Shown: positions 43,934 through 52,108 of the stretch, one piece after another
Layout of the letters: every line of letters starts with the position of its first letter
Numbering within the stretch: the first letter of the stretch is position 1
Assembly: GCF_027533845.1 (NCBI RefSeq)
Contig: NZ_JAPZVN010000012.1
Coordinates: forward strand, 112,776 to 176,775
Reading direction: 5' to 3'
DNA length: 64,000 bases
From: Streptomyces sp. RPT161
GTDB lineage: Bacteria; Actinomycetota; Actinomycetes; Streptomycetales; Streptomycetaceae
Translations under genes and position numbers: made by a program
Notes under the pieces: generated by a model
The model's input: only the letters and a program-made list of their open reading frames with translations
Databases searched by the model: none
What the model was told of the DNA's origin: nothing

Positions 43934-45166
43934 GTGGGAGATCTGAAGGGTGTTGTCTTCCCGCCGTGCGCGGCGCTGTGCGCCCTGGCGTTCCTGTACA
44001 AGCTTCGCGACCTGCGGCAGCACCGGAGGGACCCCGCGCTGCTCGCGCTGATCACCGCCTTCCTGCTCAAGGGCGTCTCCTTCGCGCTGTCCGTTCCCGC
44101 GGTCTCCGCCAGCGTGGACGCGCACTCCGGAGTGCCGAACCTGGGTGCGCTGGGCATCCATCTGCTGGGTGGAGTGTCGTCCAGTGCCGCGTTGCTGGTG
44201 GCCATCACGTACTGGGTGCACCCGGCCCAGCAGGCCCGGCCGAGGGCACGGGCCTGGCTGACCGCCTTCGGCGCCTGCGCGGTGGCGATGTTCGCGCTGT
44301 GGCTGGCCGCGGAGCCGCACGGGCACGTCAGGTCGGCCGACTACATCCTGCAGAACGTGAAGAACCCGGTGGTCGCCGGATACACCCTGCTGTACGCCAC
44401 CGCGTTCGGCGCCGGAATGATCCAGATCGCCCTGCTGTGCCGACGCTACGCCAAGGCCGCCGGACGGCAGTGGCTGCGGTGGGGAATGGCCACCACCCAA
44501 CTCGGCGCGCTGTGCTGCATCGTCTACTGCGCCAACCGGGCCTGGGCGGTGATCGCGATCCGGTTCGGGCTCAACCCCCTGCAGTGGGAGGCGTTGACAC
44601 CGGTCGCCAACGGCATCGGCATCCTCTGCCTGGCGAGCGGGCTCACCATGCCGTCCTGGGGGCCGCAGCTGTCCGAACTACGGCGCAGGACCGGCAACTT
44701 CGTGGCCTACCAGCGGCTCCACCCGCTGTGGCGCGACCTGTACGCCGCGATCCCGGACATCGCGCTCAGCCCACCGGCGTCCGCGCGGTTGGACCGGTTC
44801 ACCCCGCGGGACATCAACTACCGTCTGTACCGGCTGGTCATCGAGATCCAGGACGGCCTGCTCGTACTGCGCCCCTACATGGACCCGGAGGCCGCCGAGG
44901 CCGCCGCCCGGTCCGCCAGGAGCGCCGGTCTGGCCGGTGGGCGGCTGGACGCGGCGGTGCGCGCCGCCCAGGTGCGGGCGGCACTACGCGCCAGACGGGA
45001 CAACCTGCCGACCACCGGCGGCGCCGTCTCCCCAGCCCCCGCCGCGGAACCCGGGACGGTCTCGGAAGAGGATGAGGATGGGGACTACCTGGGCGAGGTC
45101 TCCCGACTGGTCGGTGTCGCCCAGGCCTACGCGGCCCTGGGACGGACGAAGAGGAGTACCACATGA
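43934..45166 (+). CDS. MAB_1171c-type (DUF6545) membrane protein
   Basis: 410 aa from GTG 43934, with GGAGGG upstream. Seven hydrophobic helices occupy residues ~1-235. The C-terminal ~170 residues are soluble and resemble the DUF6545 region ([41 protein letters not shown]). Such proteins are often called putative transporters but the seven-helix-plus-tail layout suits a sensor too. In actinomycetes they usually sit next to ImmA/IrrE and XRE genes, as here. It overlaps the aldo/keto reductase start by ATGA. Confidence 0.78.
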   Translation: MGDLKGVVFPPCAALCALAFLYKLRDLRQHRRDPALLALITAFLLKGVSFALSVPAVSASVDAHSGVPNLGALGIHLLGGVSSSAALLVAITYWVHPAQQARPRARAWLTAFGACAVAMFALWLAAEPHGHVRSADYILQNVKNPVVAGYTLLYATAFGAGMIQIALLCRRYAKAAGRQWLRWGMATTQLGALCCIVYCANRAWAVIAIRFGLNPLQWEALTPVANGIGILCLASGLTMPSWGPQLSELRRRTGNFVAYQRLHPLWRDLYAAIPDIALSPPASARLDRFTPRDINYRLYRLVIEIQDGLLVLRPYMDPEAAEAAARSARSAGLAGGRLDAAVRAAQVRAALRARRDNLPTTGGAVSPAPAAEPGTVSEEDEDGDYLGEVSRLVGVAQAYAALGRTKRSTT

Positions 45167-46158
45167 AGCAGCGCAGGCTGGGCAACAGCGGGTTGGCGGT
45201 CTCCGCGCTCGGGCTCGGATGCATGGGCATGTCGATCGCGTACGGCCCCGCCGACGAGACCGAGGCCAGACGGGTCCTCGACCGCGCCGGTGAACTGGGC
45301 ATCACCCTGCTGGACACCGCGGACGCCTACGGGCGTGGCGCCAACGAGGAGTTGCTGGCGGGCTGGCTGCGCGGGCGGGACCGGGACCGCGTGGTGCTGG
45401 CCACCAAGTTCGGGCTGCGGCACGACGCGGCGAGCGGCCGGGTCGGCGACGTCGACACCTCCGCGGAGTACGTGCCGGTGGCCTGCGACGCCTCACTGCG
45501 CCGGTTGGGCGTCGAGCACATCGACCTGTACTACGCGCACCGCCGGGATCCGCAGGTGCCGGTGGAGGAGACCGTCGGGGCCATGGCCGCGCTGGTCGAG
45601 GCGGGCAAGGTGCGGTACCTCGGACTGTCCGAGGTGAGCGCCGAGACCCTGCGCAGGGCGCACGCCGTACACCCCATCGCCGCCGTGCAGTTGGAGTACT
45701 CGCTGTTCACCCGGGACGTGGTGGAGGGCGAGATGCTGGCCACCTGCCGCGAACTGGACATCGCCGTGGTCGCCTACTCGCCGCTCGGCCGCGGCATGCT
45801 CACCGGCGCCGTCTCCTCGCGCGAGGATCTGACGCGGGACGACAACCGGCTGCGCTGGCCGCGCTTCTCCGCCGAGAACATCGGACCCAACCTGGAACTC
45901 GTCCACGCGGTGGGTGAGTTGGCGGCCGAGATCGGCTGCACCGCCGGGCAGGCGGCGCTCGCCTGGCTGCTCGCCCAGGGCGACGACGTCATCCCCATCC
46001 CCGGCACCAAGCGCGTGCGCTACCTGGAGGAGAACGTCGCGGCGGCCGAACTGCGGCTCACCCCCGAGCAGATCGACCGGCTGGGCAAGGCTGTGCCGTC
46101 CACCGCGGTCGTGGGTGAACGCTACCCGGAACAGGCGCTGCGCCGCGTCGGCCACTGA
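45163..46158 (+). CDS. Aldo/keto reductase
   Basis: 331 aa, ATG 45163 coupled to the previous stop. [19 protein letters not shown] is the family start. The catalytic set is Asp-Tyr in LLDTADAYG, Lys in LATKFGLRH and His in YYAHRRDP. The C-terminal NADPH-binding segment reads [14 protein letters not shown]. Likely reduces aldehydes or ketones with NADPH. Why it is coupled to the ImmA/MAB_1171c genes is unclear. Confidence 0.9.
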   Translation: MKQRRLGNSGLAVSALGLGCMGMSIAYGPADETEARRVLDRAGELGITLLDTADAYGRGANEELLAGWLRGRDRDRVVLATKFGLRHDAASGRVGDVDTSAEYVPVACDASLRRLGVEHIDLYYAHRRDPQVPVEETVGAMAALVEAGKVRYLGLSEVSAETLRRAHAVHPIAAVQLEYSLFTRDVVEGEMLATCRELDIAVVAYSPLGRGMLTGAVSSREDLTRDDNRLRWPRFSAENIGPNLELVHAVGELAAEIGCTAGQAALAWLLAQGDDVIPIPGTKRVRYLEENVAAAELRLTPEQIDRLGKAVPSTAVVGERYPEQALRRVGH

Positions 46159-46166
46159 GCACCGCC

Positions 46167-46198
46167 GGGACCCTACGGCCGCTCGGCCGTGGGGTCCC
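46167..46198. terminator. 14-bp bidirectional terminator overlapping the XRE 3' end
   Basis: GGGACCC-T-ACGGCC, loop GCTC, GGCCGT-G-GGGTCCC pair along 14 positions with one G-U. The left arm includes the XRE stop codon, and the stem lies just after the aldo/keto reductase stop. Confidence 0.8.
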
Positions 46199-46619
46199 GT
46201 GGCAGTCCCTCCAACTCGCGCACCCGCTCGATGACCTCGGCGATCGAGCTGAGGCTCTGCGCGGACAGGCCCGCGCTGCGCAGCGCGACCCGCTGGACCT
46301 GGGAGTCCCGTAGCGCCACGAGCAGGCGGAGTTCGGCGTTCACCTCGTCCGCCACCCGGTCGTCGAAGAAGTAGGCGGGCGGTACGCCGAAGAACCTCGC
46401 CAGACCCTCGACATGGCGAAGGGTCGGGTTGTCCCGCTGTCCCCTGCGCAGCAGCCATATGTAGCTTCCGGAGATGGGCACGCCGCCCTCGGTGATGGCG
46501 CGCGCCACCTCCTCGCTGCTGTACGGACCGCGACCTGCCGGAATCACGGTCTCGAACAGGTGGTTCAACTTCTCGGCCAGTGTACGAACCGGCGTACTGC
46601 TGGAGTTGGTCAAGGTCAC
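46173..46619 (-). CDS. XRE-family transcriptional regulator
   Basis: 148 aa from GTG 46619, with GAGG upstream. An N-terminal helix-turn-helix covers residues ~12-85: LAEKLNHLFETV, then EEVARAITEGG, SGSYIWLLRRGQRDNPT and ALARFFGVPPAYFFDD-like helix 5. The C-terminal ~60 residues are helical. In streptomycetes this type sits near ImmA/IrrE proteases, which may cleave it. It is transcribed away from the plus-strand promoter at 46689 and may control it. Confidence 0.85.
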   Translation of the reverse strand: MTLTNSSSTPVRTLAEKLNHLFETVIPAGRGPYSSEEVARAITEGGVPISGSYIWLLRRGQRDNPTLRHVEGLARFFGVPPAYFFDDRVADEVNAELRLLVALRDSQVQRVALRSAGLSAQSLSSIAEVIERVRELEGLPRDPTAERP

Positions 46620-46688
46620 ACCTCATTCCTCCCCGGGAATGTATCGCTGACTCCTGTGAGGGGCGATGGGCGTGTGCCCAAACATGAG

Positions 46689-46717
46689 TTGACACTACTG
46701 GGTTGGCTGCTTAGGTT
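46689..46717 (+). promoter_or_regulatory. Sigma-70-like promoter
   Basis: TTGACA (46689-46694) and TAGGTT (46712-46717) are separated by exactly 17 nt. It reads toward the small ORF at 46852 and the regulator at 47073. It is one of the best -35/-10 matches noticed in the window. Confidence 0.65.
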
Positions 46718-46851
46718 CTTGATCGTAATGGCCTTCGACTCATGTTGGATGCCAAGCGAAGCTGGATGCTCGCCAGTTGATGGGGGATCCGGACTGGCAC
46801 CACGTGTTACGGGGGCACGAGCCACTACCGGCCGACGGGGGAAAACCAGCC

Positions 46852-46932
46852 ATGACAGATGTGTTGACCAGACACGTCCCGCGACGTGGAGCCATGCAGA
46901 CCCGCCCGATGTCAGGTCCCGCCGGGACCTGA
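46852..46932 (+). CDS. Candidate 26-aa basic peptide
   Basis: ATG 46852 follows GGGGGA at 9-nt spacing. The peptide starts MTDVLTRHVPRRGAMQTR and ends SGPAGT. It has five Arg and no Cys, and lies 135 nt after the 46689 promoter and 140 nt before the TPR regulator. It could be a leader peptide or a secreted signal; no family is recognised. The rest of the 46620-47072 gap shows no other gene. Confidence 0.35.
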   Translation: MTDVLTRHVPRRGAMQTRPMSGPAGT

Positions 46933-47072
46933 CGCCGCGACCGCGGCCGCTTCGGCCTCACCGGCCAGCGGCAGCGCCGCCGACCGTCTGACTCATCCGA
47001 CCGCCGAGCGCGGTGGCCGGGTGGTCCGGTCGGCCCTCACGTGTACCCACGCCAGCAAGTTCCACCGAGGTC

Positions 47073-48452
47073 ATGGACTCTTACGCGAAGAACGACACAT
47101 CCGTGCTCACCACGTGCCTGGCCCGTCTGGGCTGGTCACCAGAGCGCCTGGCCCGCGAGATCAACAGGGTGTGCGGCCCGGGCACCATCAGCGTCAAGGC
47201 GCCCTACAACTGGTTGAAGGGCGCACGCCCCCGTGGACAACTGCCCGATGTCGTGGCCAGGATCCTGTCCAAGGAGTTAGGCGAGCCGCTCACCGCCGAG
47301 GCGATCTGGGCGGCCAGGCCCGCGTCGCACCAGCCCACCGGCACCGAGCCGGGCGGCCAGGCAGCGCAGAGACCCGAGCCAAGCCCCCTCGCGGAGCGGG
47401 AAGTCATCACCGCGACCGTCGACTGGCTGGTCGGCACCGACCCCAGGCCGGTCACCGAGGAACCGGCCGAGGAACTCCACCCGGCCGTGCTCGGCGTCCT
47501 CACCGCCCGCATCGCCCATCTGCGGCAGCTGGACGACTCCCACGGCGGCGAACTGGTCCTGGACTGGGCGCTGCACGAACTGCGCTGGGCCGAATCGCTG
47601 TTGGTCCAGCTCTCCTCCGGCCGGCCGATCGACCCCCGGCTGCACCGGGCCATCGCCGAACTGCGCCAGTTGGTCGGCTGGGTAGCCGCCGACCTCGGCC
47701 GGGAACGGCTGGGCCAGAGCTATCTGCTGAGCGCCCTGGACGCCGCCCGCACCGCGGGGGACCGGGGTCTGGCCGCGCACATCATCTCCTGCATGAGCGA
47801 CCAGGCCAGATGGCAGGGGCGCGGTGAGGAGGCGTTACGGCTGGCCCGGATCGCCAGAAAGGGATCGGTGGGCGAGCCCATCGGCATCGCCCATGCGCTG
47901 CTGGCCACCCGCCAGGCGCTGGCGCACGCCACCATCGGCGACGAGGAGGGGTGCCGACTGGCGTTGGACGAGGCCAGGGAACTGGCCGGATCGGTGCAGC
48001 CCGGACACAACCCGTCATGGACGTACTGGGTCAACTCCGCGGTGCTGACCGCCGACGCAGGCCGGGCCTGGCTGGAGCTCGGGCGGTACGAGCAGGCCGA
48101 GCACTGCCTGGAGTACGGGCTCGAACTCTTCGACGAGGCACAGCCGCGCACCAGGGTGCTGCACTACATCTCGCTGGCCGAGGCCCGGTTGGCGCTGCGC
48201 GATGTCGACGGCGCCGCGCTGGCCGCGAGCGCCGCGGTGGACCTGGCCGGCCCGATCACCTCGATGCGGGTCCGCCAGCGGCTCACCGAGCTGAGCGGGC
48301 GGTTCGGCGACATCGACGATGCGGCGGCCCGCCGGATCGTCCGCCGCACCGAACGGGCGCTGGGCGCCGCCGTCCCGGCCCCGGCGGGCCCGCCCGAGGC
48401 GGCCGACCGGCCGCTCGCGCTGTGCCCGTACCCCAGCCCGGCCGCGCCCTGA
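47073..48452 (+). CDS. TPR-type transcriptional regulator with two TTA codons
   Basis: 459 aa from ATG 47073, with CGAGG upstream. Residues ~5-70 resemble a helix-turn-helix (LTTCLARLGWSPERLAREI, then ISVKAPYNWLKGARP). Residues ~150-440 are helical pairs with TPR spacing (GLAAHIISCMSDQARWQGRG, YEQAEHCLEYGLELF). Such proteins are pathway regulators next to secondary-metabolite clusters. Codons 69 (47277-47279) and 255 (47835-47837) are TTA, so synthesis should require bldA tRNA. It is convergent with the biosynthetic operon and is the likely developmental switch for it. Confidence 0.75.
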   Translation: MDSYAKNDTSVLTTCLARLGWSPERLAREINRVCGPGTISVKAPYNWLKGARPRGQLPDVVARILSKELGEPLTAEAIWAARPASHQPTGTEPGGQAAQRPEPSPLAEREVITATVDWLVGTDPRPVTEEPAEELHPAVLGVLTARIAHLRQLDDSHGGELVLDWALHELRWAESLLVQLSSGRPIDPRLHRAIAELRQLVGWVAADLGRERLGQSYLLSALDAARTAGDRGLAAHIISCMSDQARWQGRGEEALRLARIARKGSVGEPIGIAHALLATRQALAHATIGDEEGCRLALDEARELAGSVQPGHNPSWTYWVNSAVLTADAGRAWLELGRYEQAEHCLEYGLELFDEAQPRTRVLHYISLAEARLALRDVDGAALAASAAVDLAGPITSMRVRQRLTELSGRFGDIDDAAARRIVRRTERALGAAVPAPAGPPEAADRPLALCPYPSPAAP

Positions 48453-48457
48453 CACAC

Positions 48458-48486
48458 GGCGGGCCGGGGCGACACCCCGGCCCGCC
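48458..48486. terminator. 12-bp perfect hairpin, bidirectional terminator
   Basis: GGCGGGCCGGGG (48458-48469), loop CGACA, CCCCGGCCCGCC (48475-48486). It occupies the 49-nt gap between the regulator and the end of the minus-strand biosynthetic operon. Confidence 0.88.
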
Positions 48487-48501
48487 AAGGCAGTTGTGGG
48501 A

Positions 48502-49005
48502 TCAGCCCACGTCCAGGCGCCAGTCCAGGGCGCGCCGGAAGTACACCAGCGGCTCCCCGGGCGCCGTACCGCAGGACGCCACCTCACCGATCAGCACGGC
48601 ATGGTCGCCGTGCTCCACGATCCTGCTGGTGGCACACCGCAGATACACCAGGGATCCGGCGAGCCGGGGCACCGCCCCGTCCCATTCCCACCGTCGGCCG
48701 CCGAACTTGTCGTCACTGCGGCTGGCGAAGACCCGGGCCAGCTCCTGCTGGTCCGCGCCGAGCAGATGCACCCCGAACTCCGGCGCGCGCAACAGCGCGT
48801 CGTAGGAGCGGGCCGAGCGGTCCACCGCCACCAGGACGGACGGCGGAGCCGCGCTGTAGGAACAGATGGAGGACACCAGCAGACCGCATGGATCCCCGGA
48901 CGCGGTACGGGCGGTCACCGCGGCCACGCCCGAGACCAGGCTGGACATCGCCTCGGCGAAGACCTCTGCCGGTGTGGAAACCGTTTCGGATATCAGTGTG
49001 TTCAC
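48502..49005 (-). CDS. Flavin reductase (HpaC-like)
   Basis: 167 aa, ATG 49005 overlapping the ligase stop by ATGA. FAEAMSSLVSGVAAVTART, then the GLLVSSICSYSAAPPSVLVAVDRSA block, is the split-barrel FMN-binding domain, and the C-terminal LVYFRRALDWRL is typical. It supplies reduced flavin to a partner monooxygenase; in this operon that is the luciferase-like enzyme at 54386. Last gene of the operon. Confidence 0.9.
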   Translation of the reverse strand: MNTLISETVSTPAEVFAEAMSSLVSGVAAVTARTASGDPCGLLVSSICSYSAAPPSVLVAVDRSARSYDALLRAPEFGVHLLGADQQELARVFASRSDDKFGGRRWEWDGAVPRLAGSLVYLRCATSRIVEHGDHAVLIGEVASCGTAPGEPLVYFRRALDWRLDVG

Positions 49006-50693
49006 GAGCTTGACCAGACTCCTACGGCCGACGGCCGACGGCCGATGTACGTGGCGGCCAGGGCCTTCTTGTCGATCTTCCCCACCGCGGTCAGCGGCAT
49101 CTGCGCGACGATCTCCACCCGGTCCGGCGCCTTGTAGGGCGCGAGACCGCGTCCCCGCAGGAAGGCTCCGATCGTCTTCACACTCGGCTGCTCCCCGGAG
49201 ACGACGAGGAACGCCACCGAGCGCTCGCCCAGCTTCCCGTCCGCTTCGGGCACCAGCGCCGCGGACACGATCTCCGGGTGGGCCAGCAGATGGCCCTCGA
49301 CCTCGGTGGCGTCGATCTTCACACCACCGCGGTTGATCTGGTCCTTAACCCGGCCGATCACCGTCAGATGGCCGCTGGGCAGCCTGCGGACCTGGTCCCC
49401 GGTGCGGTAGAAGCCGTCCTCGGTGAAGCTGGTCCTGTTCTGTTCGGGGGCGCGGTAGTAGCCGCGCAGCGTGTACGGACCGCGGGTCAGCAACTCGCCG
49501 ACCTGGCCGTCCGGCACCGGCCGGCCGCCGTCGTCCACGATCAGGATCTCGTCGTCATCGGATACCGGCACCCCCTGAGTGGTGCGCAGCAGCTCGACCG
49601 GATCGTCCAGCCGGGTCAGGCAGATCAGCCCCTCGGACATCCCGAACACCTGCTGCAACGTGCAGTCCAGCCGCTCCACCACGGTGGCCGCCACGTCGTC
49701 GGCCAGCCGCGCGCTGCCCACCTGGAGTACCCGCAGGCTGGACAGGTCGGCCGGACCGCGGTCCAACTCGGCCAGCCAGTGCGGCACCAGGGTCGGGTTG
49801 AGCGAGGTGATGGTCACCCGCTCCCGCTCGATCAGCCGGAACGCGGTACGCGGATAGGGGTTCGACGCCATCACCACGGTGCCGCCGACCTGGAGGGTGC
49901 CGAGCAACCCCGGGCAGCTCATGGTGTAGTTGAACGCGATCGGCAGCACCGCCAGATACACCGAGTCGGCGTCCATCCGGGCCACCGCGGCGCACTGCCG
50001 CGCGTTGTACGCGTAGTCGTCGTGGGTACGCGGAATCAGTTTCGGCGTACCCGTGGTGCCGCCGGACAGCAGCAGCAGCGCGATGTCATCGGCGGCCGGC
50101 GGGTCGGCGCGGTTGCCGTCAGGGTCGGCGGGCGTGGCCATCAGGCCGTTCAACGAGGTCAATCCGGCGCGGTCCTGCGGATCGCCCAGCACCACCAGGT
50201 GCTTGAGCCCGGGGCAGGCGGTCGCGACCTCCTCGGCCAGCTCGCGGTAGTCGAACCGGTCGTGCTGGTCAGGGAAGAAGTAGGCGGTCGCCTCGGCGAG
50301 GGTGGCCAGATGCGTGATCTCGTTGCGCCGGTGGCCGGGCAGCGCGTGCACCGGCACCACCCCCAGGCGCAGCAGGGCGAACCAGACGATCACGAACTCG
50401 GCGCAGTTCGGCAACTGCACCACGACCCGCTGCCCGCGACGCAGGCCGAGTTCCCGCAGGCCGGTGGCCAACCGCTCGACTCCGGCGTTCAGTTCGGCGT
50501 AGCTCCACCGGCTGCCCCCGTCCACAAGGGCCGTCCGTCTGCCGAACTGCGCCGCCCAACGGTCGAGTTGGTCGCCGAAGGTCTCACCGCGCCAGTAACC
50601 GGCCTGCCGGTACCGTGCGGCCTCCTCCGCCGGCCACCGCACCCAGAAGTCGGCCGGTACCCCTTCGGACGCGTGAGGGTTTTCCAGGGGCAT
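49002..50693 (-). CDS. Aryl acid-AMP ligase (EntE/DhbE-like)
   Basis: 563 aa from ATG 50693, with AAGGAGG upstream. LLLLSGGTTGTPKLIPRTH is the phosphate-binding loop. FNYTMSCPG replaces the HNYPLSSPG of DhbE, keeping the Asn that contacts the aryl acid. FYRTGDQVRR and the final GKIDKKAL catalytic Lys are intact. EntE-type ligases activate aryl acids (2,3-dihydroxybenzoate, salicylate, 3-hydroxypicolinate) and load a carrier protein. The ACP gene lies directly upstream, 62 nt away, and is the likely acceptor. Confidence 0.88.
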   Translation of the reverse strand: MPLENPHASEGVPADFWVRWPAEEAARYRQAGYWRGETFGDQLDRWAAQFGRRTALVDGGSRWSYAELNAGVERLATGLRELGLRRGQRVVVQLPNCAEFVIVWFALLRLGVVPVHALPGHRRNEITHLATLAEATAYFFPDQHDRFDYRELAEEVATACPGLKHLVVLGDPQDRAGLTSLNGLMATPADPDGNRADPPAADDIALLLLSGGTTGTPKLIPRTHDDYAYNARQCAAVARMDADSVYLAVLPIAFNYTMSCPGLLGTLQVGGTVVMASNPYPRTAFRLIERERVTITSLNPTLVPHWLAELDRGPADLSSLRVLQVGSARLADDVAATVVERLDCTLQQVFGMSEGLICLTRLDDPVELLRTTQGVPVSDDDEILIVDDGGRPVPDGQVGELLTRGPYTLRGYYRAPEQNRTSFTEDGFYRTGDQVRRLPSGHLTVIGRVKDQINRGGVKIDATEVEGHLLAHPEIVSAALVPEADGKLGERSVAFLVVSGEQPSVKTIGAFLRGRGLAPYKAPDRVEIVAQMPLTAVGKIDKKALAATYIGRRPSAVGVWSSS

Positions 50694-50755
50694 CGAGTTG
50701 CCTCCTTGTGTCGCAGAACCTGAATACGAACGGTTGGCGGCGTGCGCGGTGCGGC

Positions 50756-51031
50756 TCAGGAGTCGCTCCGCCGCGCCTTGTCCAGCAACTGCTGGATCTC
50801 GTCGAGGGTGTCCGCCGCGCTGATGTCGTCGTCCGTCAGGCTGACGCCGAAGGCCGACTCGATCTGGGTGGCGATCTCCAGGAGCGCGAGCGAGTCGACT
50901 CCGAGGTCGTCGCGGAACCCGGCGTCGTCGGTGACCTCCTCGGTGCCGAGTTCCAGGACGCGCGCCACGATCGCGCGCAGCTCGTCCTTGTCCGCGGTGG
51001 TCTGCTGGGAGTTGGCCATGGTTGAAGTCAC
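50756..51031 (-). CDS. Acyl carrier protein
   Basis: 91 aa from GTG 51031, with GAAGGGAAC upstream; ATG 51019 is an alternative. DDLGVDSLALLEI places the phosphopantetheine attachment at Ser47, within a four-helix bundle rich in acidic residues. It stands between the ketosynthase-like gene and the ligase, so it probably carries the aryl starter, the growing chain, or both. Only one carrier is encoded in the operon. Confidence 0.93.
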   Translation of the reverse strand: MTSTMANSQQTTADKDELRAIVARVLELGTEEVTDDAGFRDDLGVDSLALLEIATQIESAFGVSLTDDDISAADTLDEIQQLLDKARRSDS

Positions 51032-51055
51032 GTTCCCTTCGAGGAAGTCGTCTCG

Positions 51056-52108
51056 TTACGAGGTCGGGGCCGCGCACAGCAACGCCGCCGCGGTGCCGCC
51101 GGGCAGTCGGCAGGACGCCGCGAGCACCGCGCCGTCCGCGCCCCGGTCGAAGTGGGCGACGGCCGCGGCGGCTTGCAGCACACCCAGCGCACCGGACTGC
51201 CGCCCGGCCCACCGGGACAGATCCGTCACCGCCGGCGCCGTGGCCGCGCCGGGCAGCGCGTCCAGTGCCGAGTGCTCGGCGGCCAGCAGCCCGAGCGGTC
51301 CGCCGCCCTCGGCCGCGGCCGTCATCGCCGCGCCCACGTCCGCCGCCCTGGCGTAGCCGTGCAGCACCGAACGCGCCCGTGCGCCACGGGAGTCGGCATG
51401 CTCGGCGGCCTCCACCACCACCGACGCCGCGCTGTCCGGCCAGCGTCGCTCGCCCTCGTCGGCGAGCAGCCGCGCGGTGTACTCGTTGTCCGGCTCCACA
51501 CCCGTGACCAGCACCAGGTCGGCGCGGCCGGTGACGAGCAGGATCCGCGCCCAGTGCAGGGCGTCCAGGCCGCTGCTGGGGCCGTTGCACAGCGTCAGGT
51601 TGGGACCCGTGAGGCCGTAGCCGATGGCCACCCAACCGGCGATGGAGTTGCTTGAGGTGTGCGGCAACCCGGTGGCCTTCAGGCCCTTGGAGGTCTCCTG
51701 GTCGATGGTGTCCAGGAAGGAGCAGACCGTGTCGAGGTTGCCCAGGTTGCTGCTGACCACCACCGCGGTGCGCCGCGCCGGTCCGTGGTAGCCGCCGTCG
51801 TCGGACAGCAGCCCGGCGTCGCGCAGTGCGGCGCCCGCCGAGCGCAGGGCCAGCCGGGAGGCGCGGTCGCGGTGCCTCATCTCCCTGCCGGTCAGGGCGG
51901 TTCGCGGATCGAAGCCGTCCGGGTGGCGGGTGTACTCCGCCAGCAGGTCGGCGGCGCCGCGCAGTCCGTCAACGGCCAGCCCGACACCGGTGATCCACGC
52001 GGTCCGCCCTCCGCCACCGCCCTCGAACGGGGAGCTTCGCTCCGCTGTTGTCATGCCCGCCCGTCGCCCGCCACCGCCCTCAAACGAGGAGCGTCGCTCC
52101 ACTGTCAT
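51056..52108 (-). CDS. Ketosynthase-like subunit lacking the active-site Cys
   Basis: 350 aa, ATG 52108 sharing ATGA with the preceding ketosynthase stop. The thiolase fold is recognisable from TAWITGVGLAVDGL to the end. The nucleophile elbow reads LCNGPSSGLDALHWA: the position of the catalytic Cys is Pro177, and a Cys occurs three residues earlier (Cys174). HGTGT and the second catalytic His motif are missing. It is therefore a non-condensing partner, analogous to the chain length factor of type II polyketide synthases, of the ketosynthase encoded just upstream. The N-terminal 35 residues are a duplicated Glu/Arg/Ser/Gly-rich extension. Confidence 0.83.
   Translation of the reverse strand: MTVERRSSFEGGGGRRAGMTTAERSSPFEGGGGGRTAWITGVGLAVDGLRGAADLLAEYTRHPDGFDPRTALTGREMRHRDRASRLALRSAGAALRDAGLLSDDGGYHGPARRTAVVVSSNLGNLDTVCSFLDTIDQETSKGLKATGLPHTSSNSIAGWVAIGYGLTGPNLTLCNGPSSGLDALHWARILLVTGRADLVLVTGVEPDNEYTARLLADEGERRWPDSAASVVVEAAEHADSRGARARSVLHGYARAADVGAAMTAAAEGGGPLGLLAAEHSALDALPGAATAPAVTDLSRWAGRQSGALGVLQAAAAVAHFDRGADGAVLAASCRLPGGTAAALLCAAPTS
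52004..52108 (-). repeat. Direct duplication at the start of the ketosynthase-like gene
   Basis: Two in-frame copies of about 54 nt, each beginning with ATGACA and containing GAGGGCGGTGGCGG, cover codons 1-18 and 19-35. Both ATGs could serve as starts, the second giving a protein 18 residues shorter. GGAGCGAAGCTCC in the second copy is self-complementary. Confidence 0.7.
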
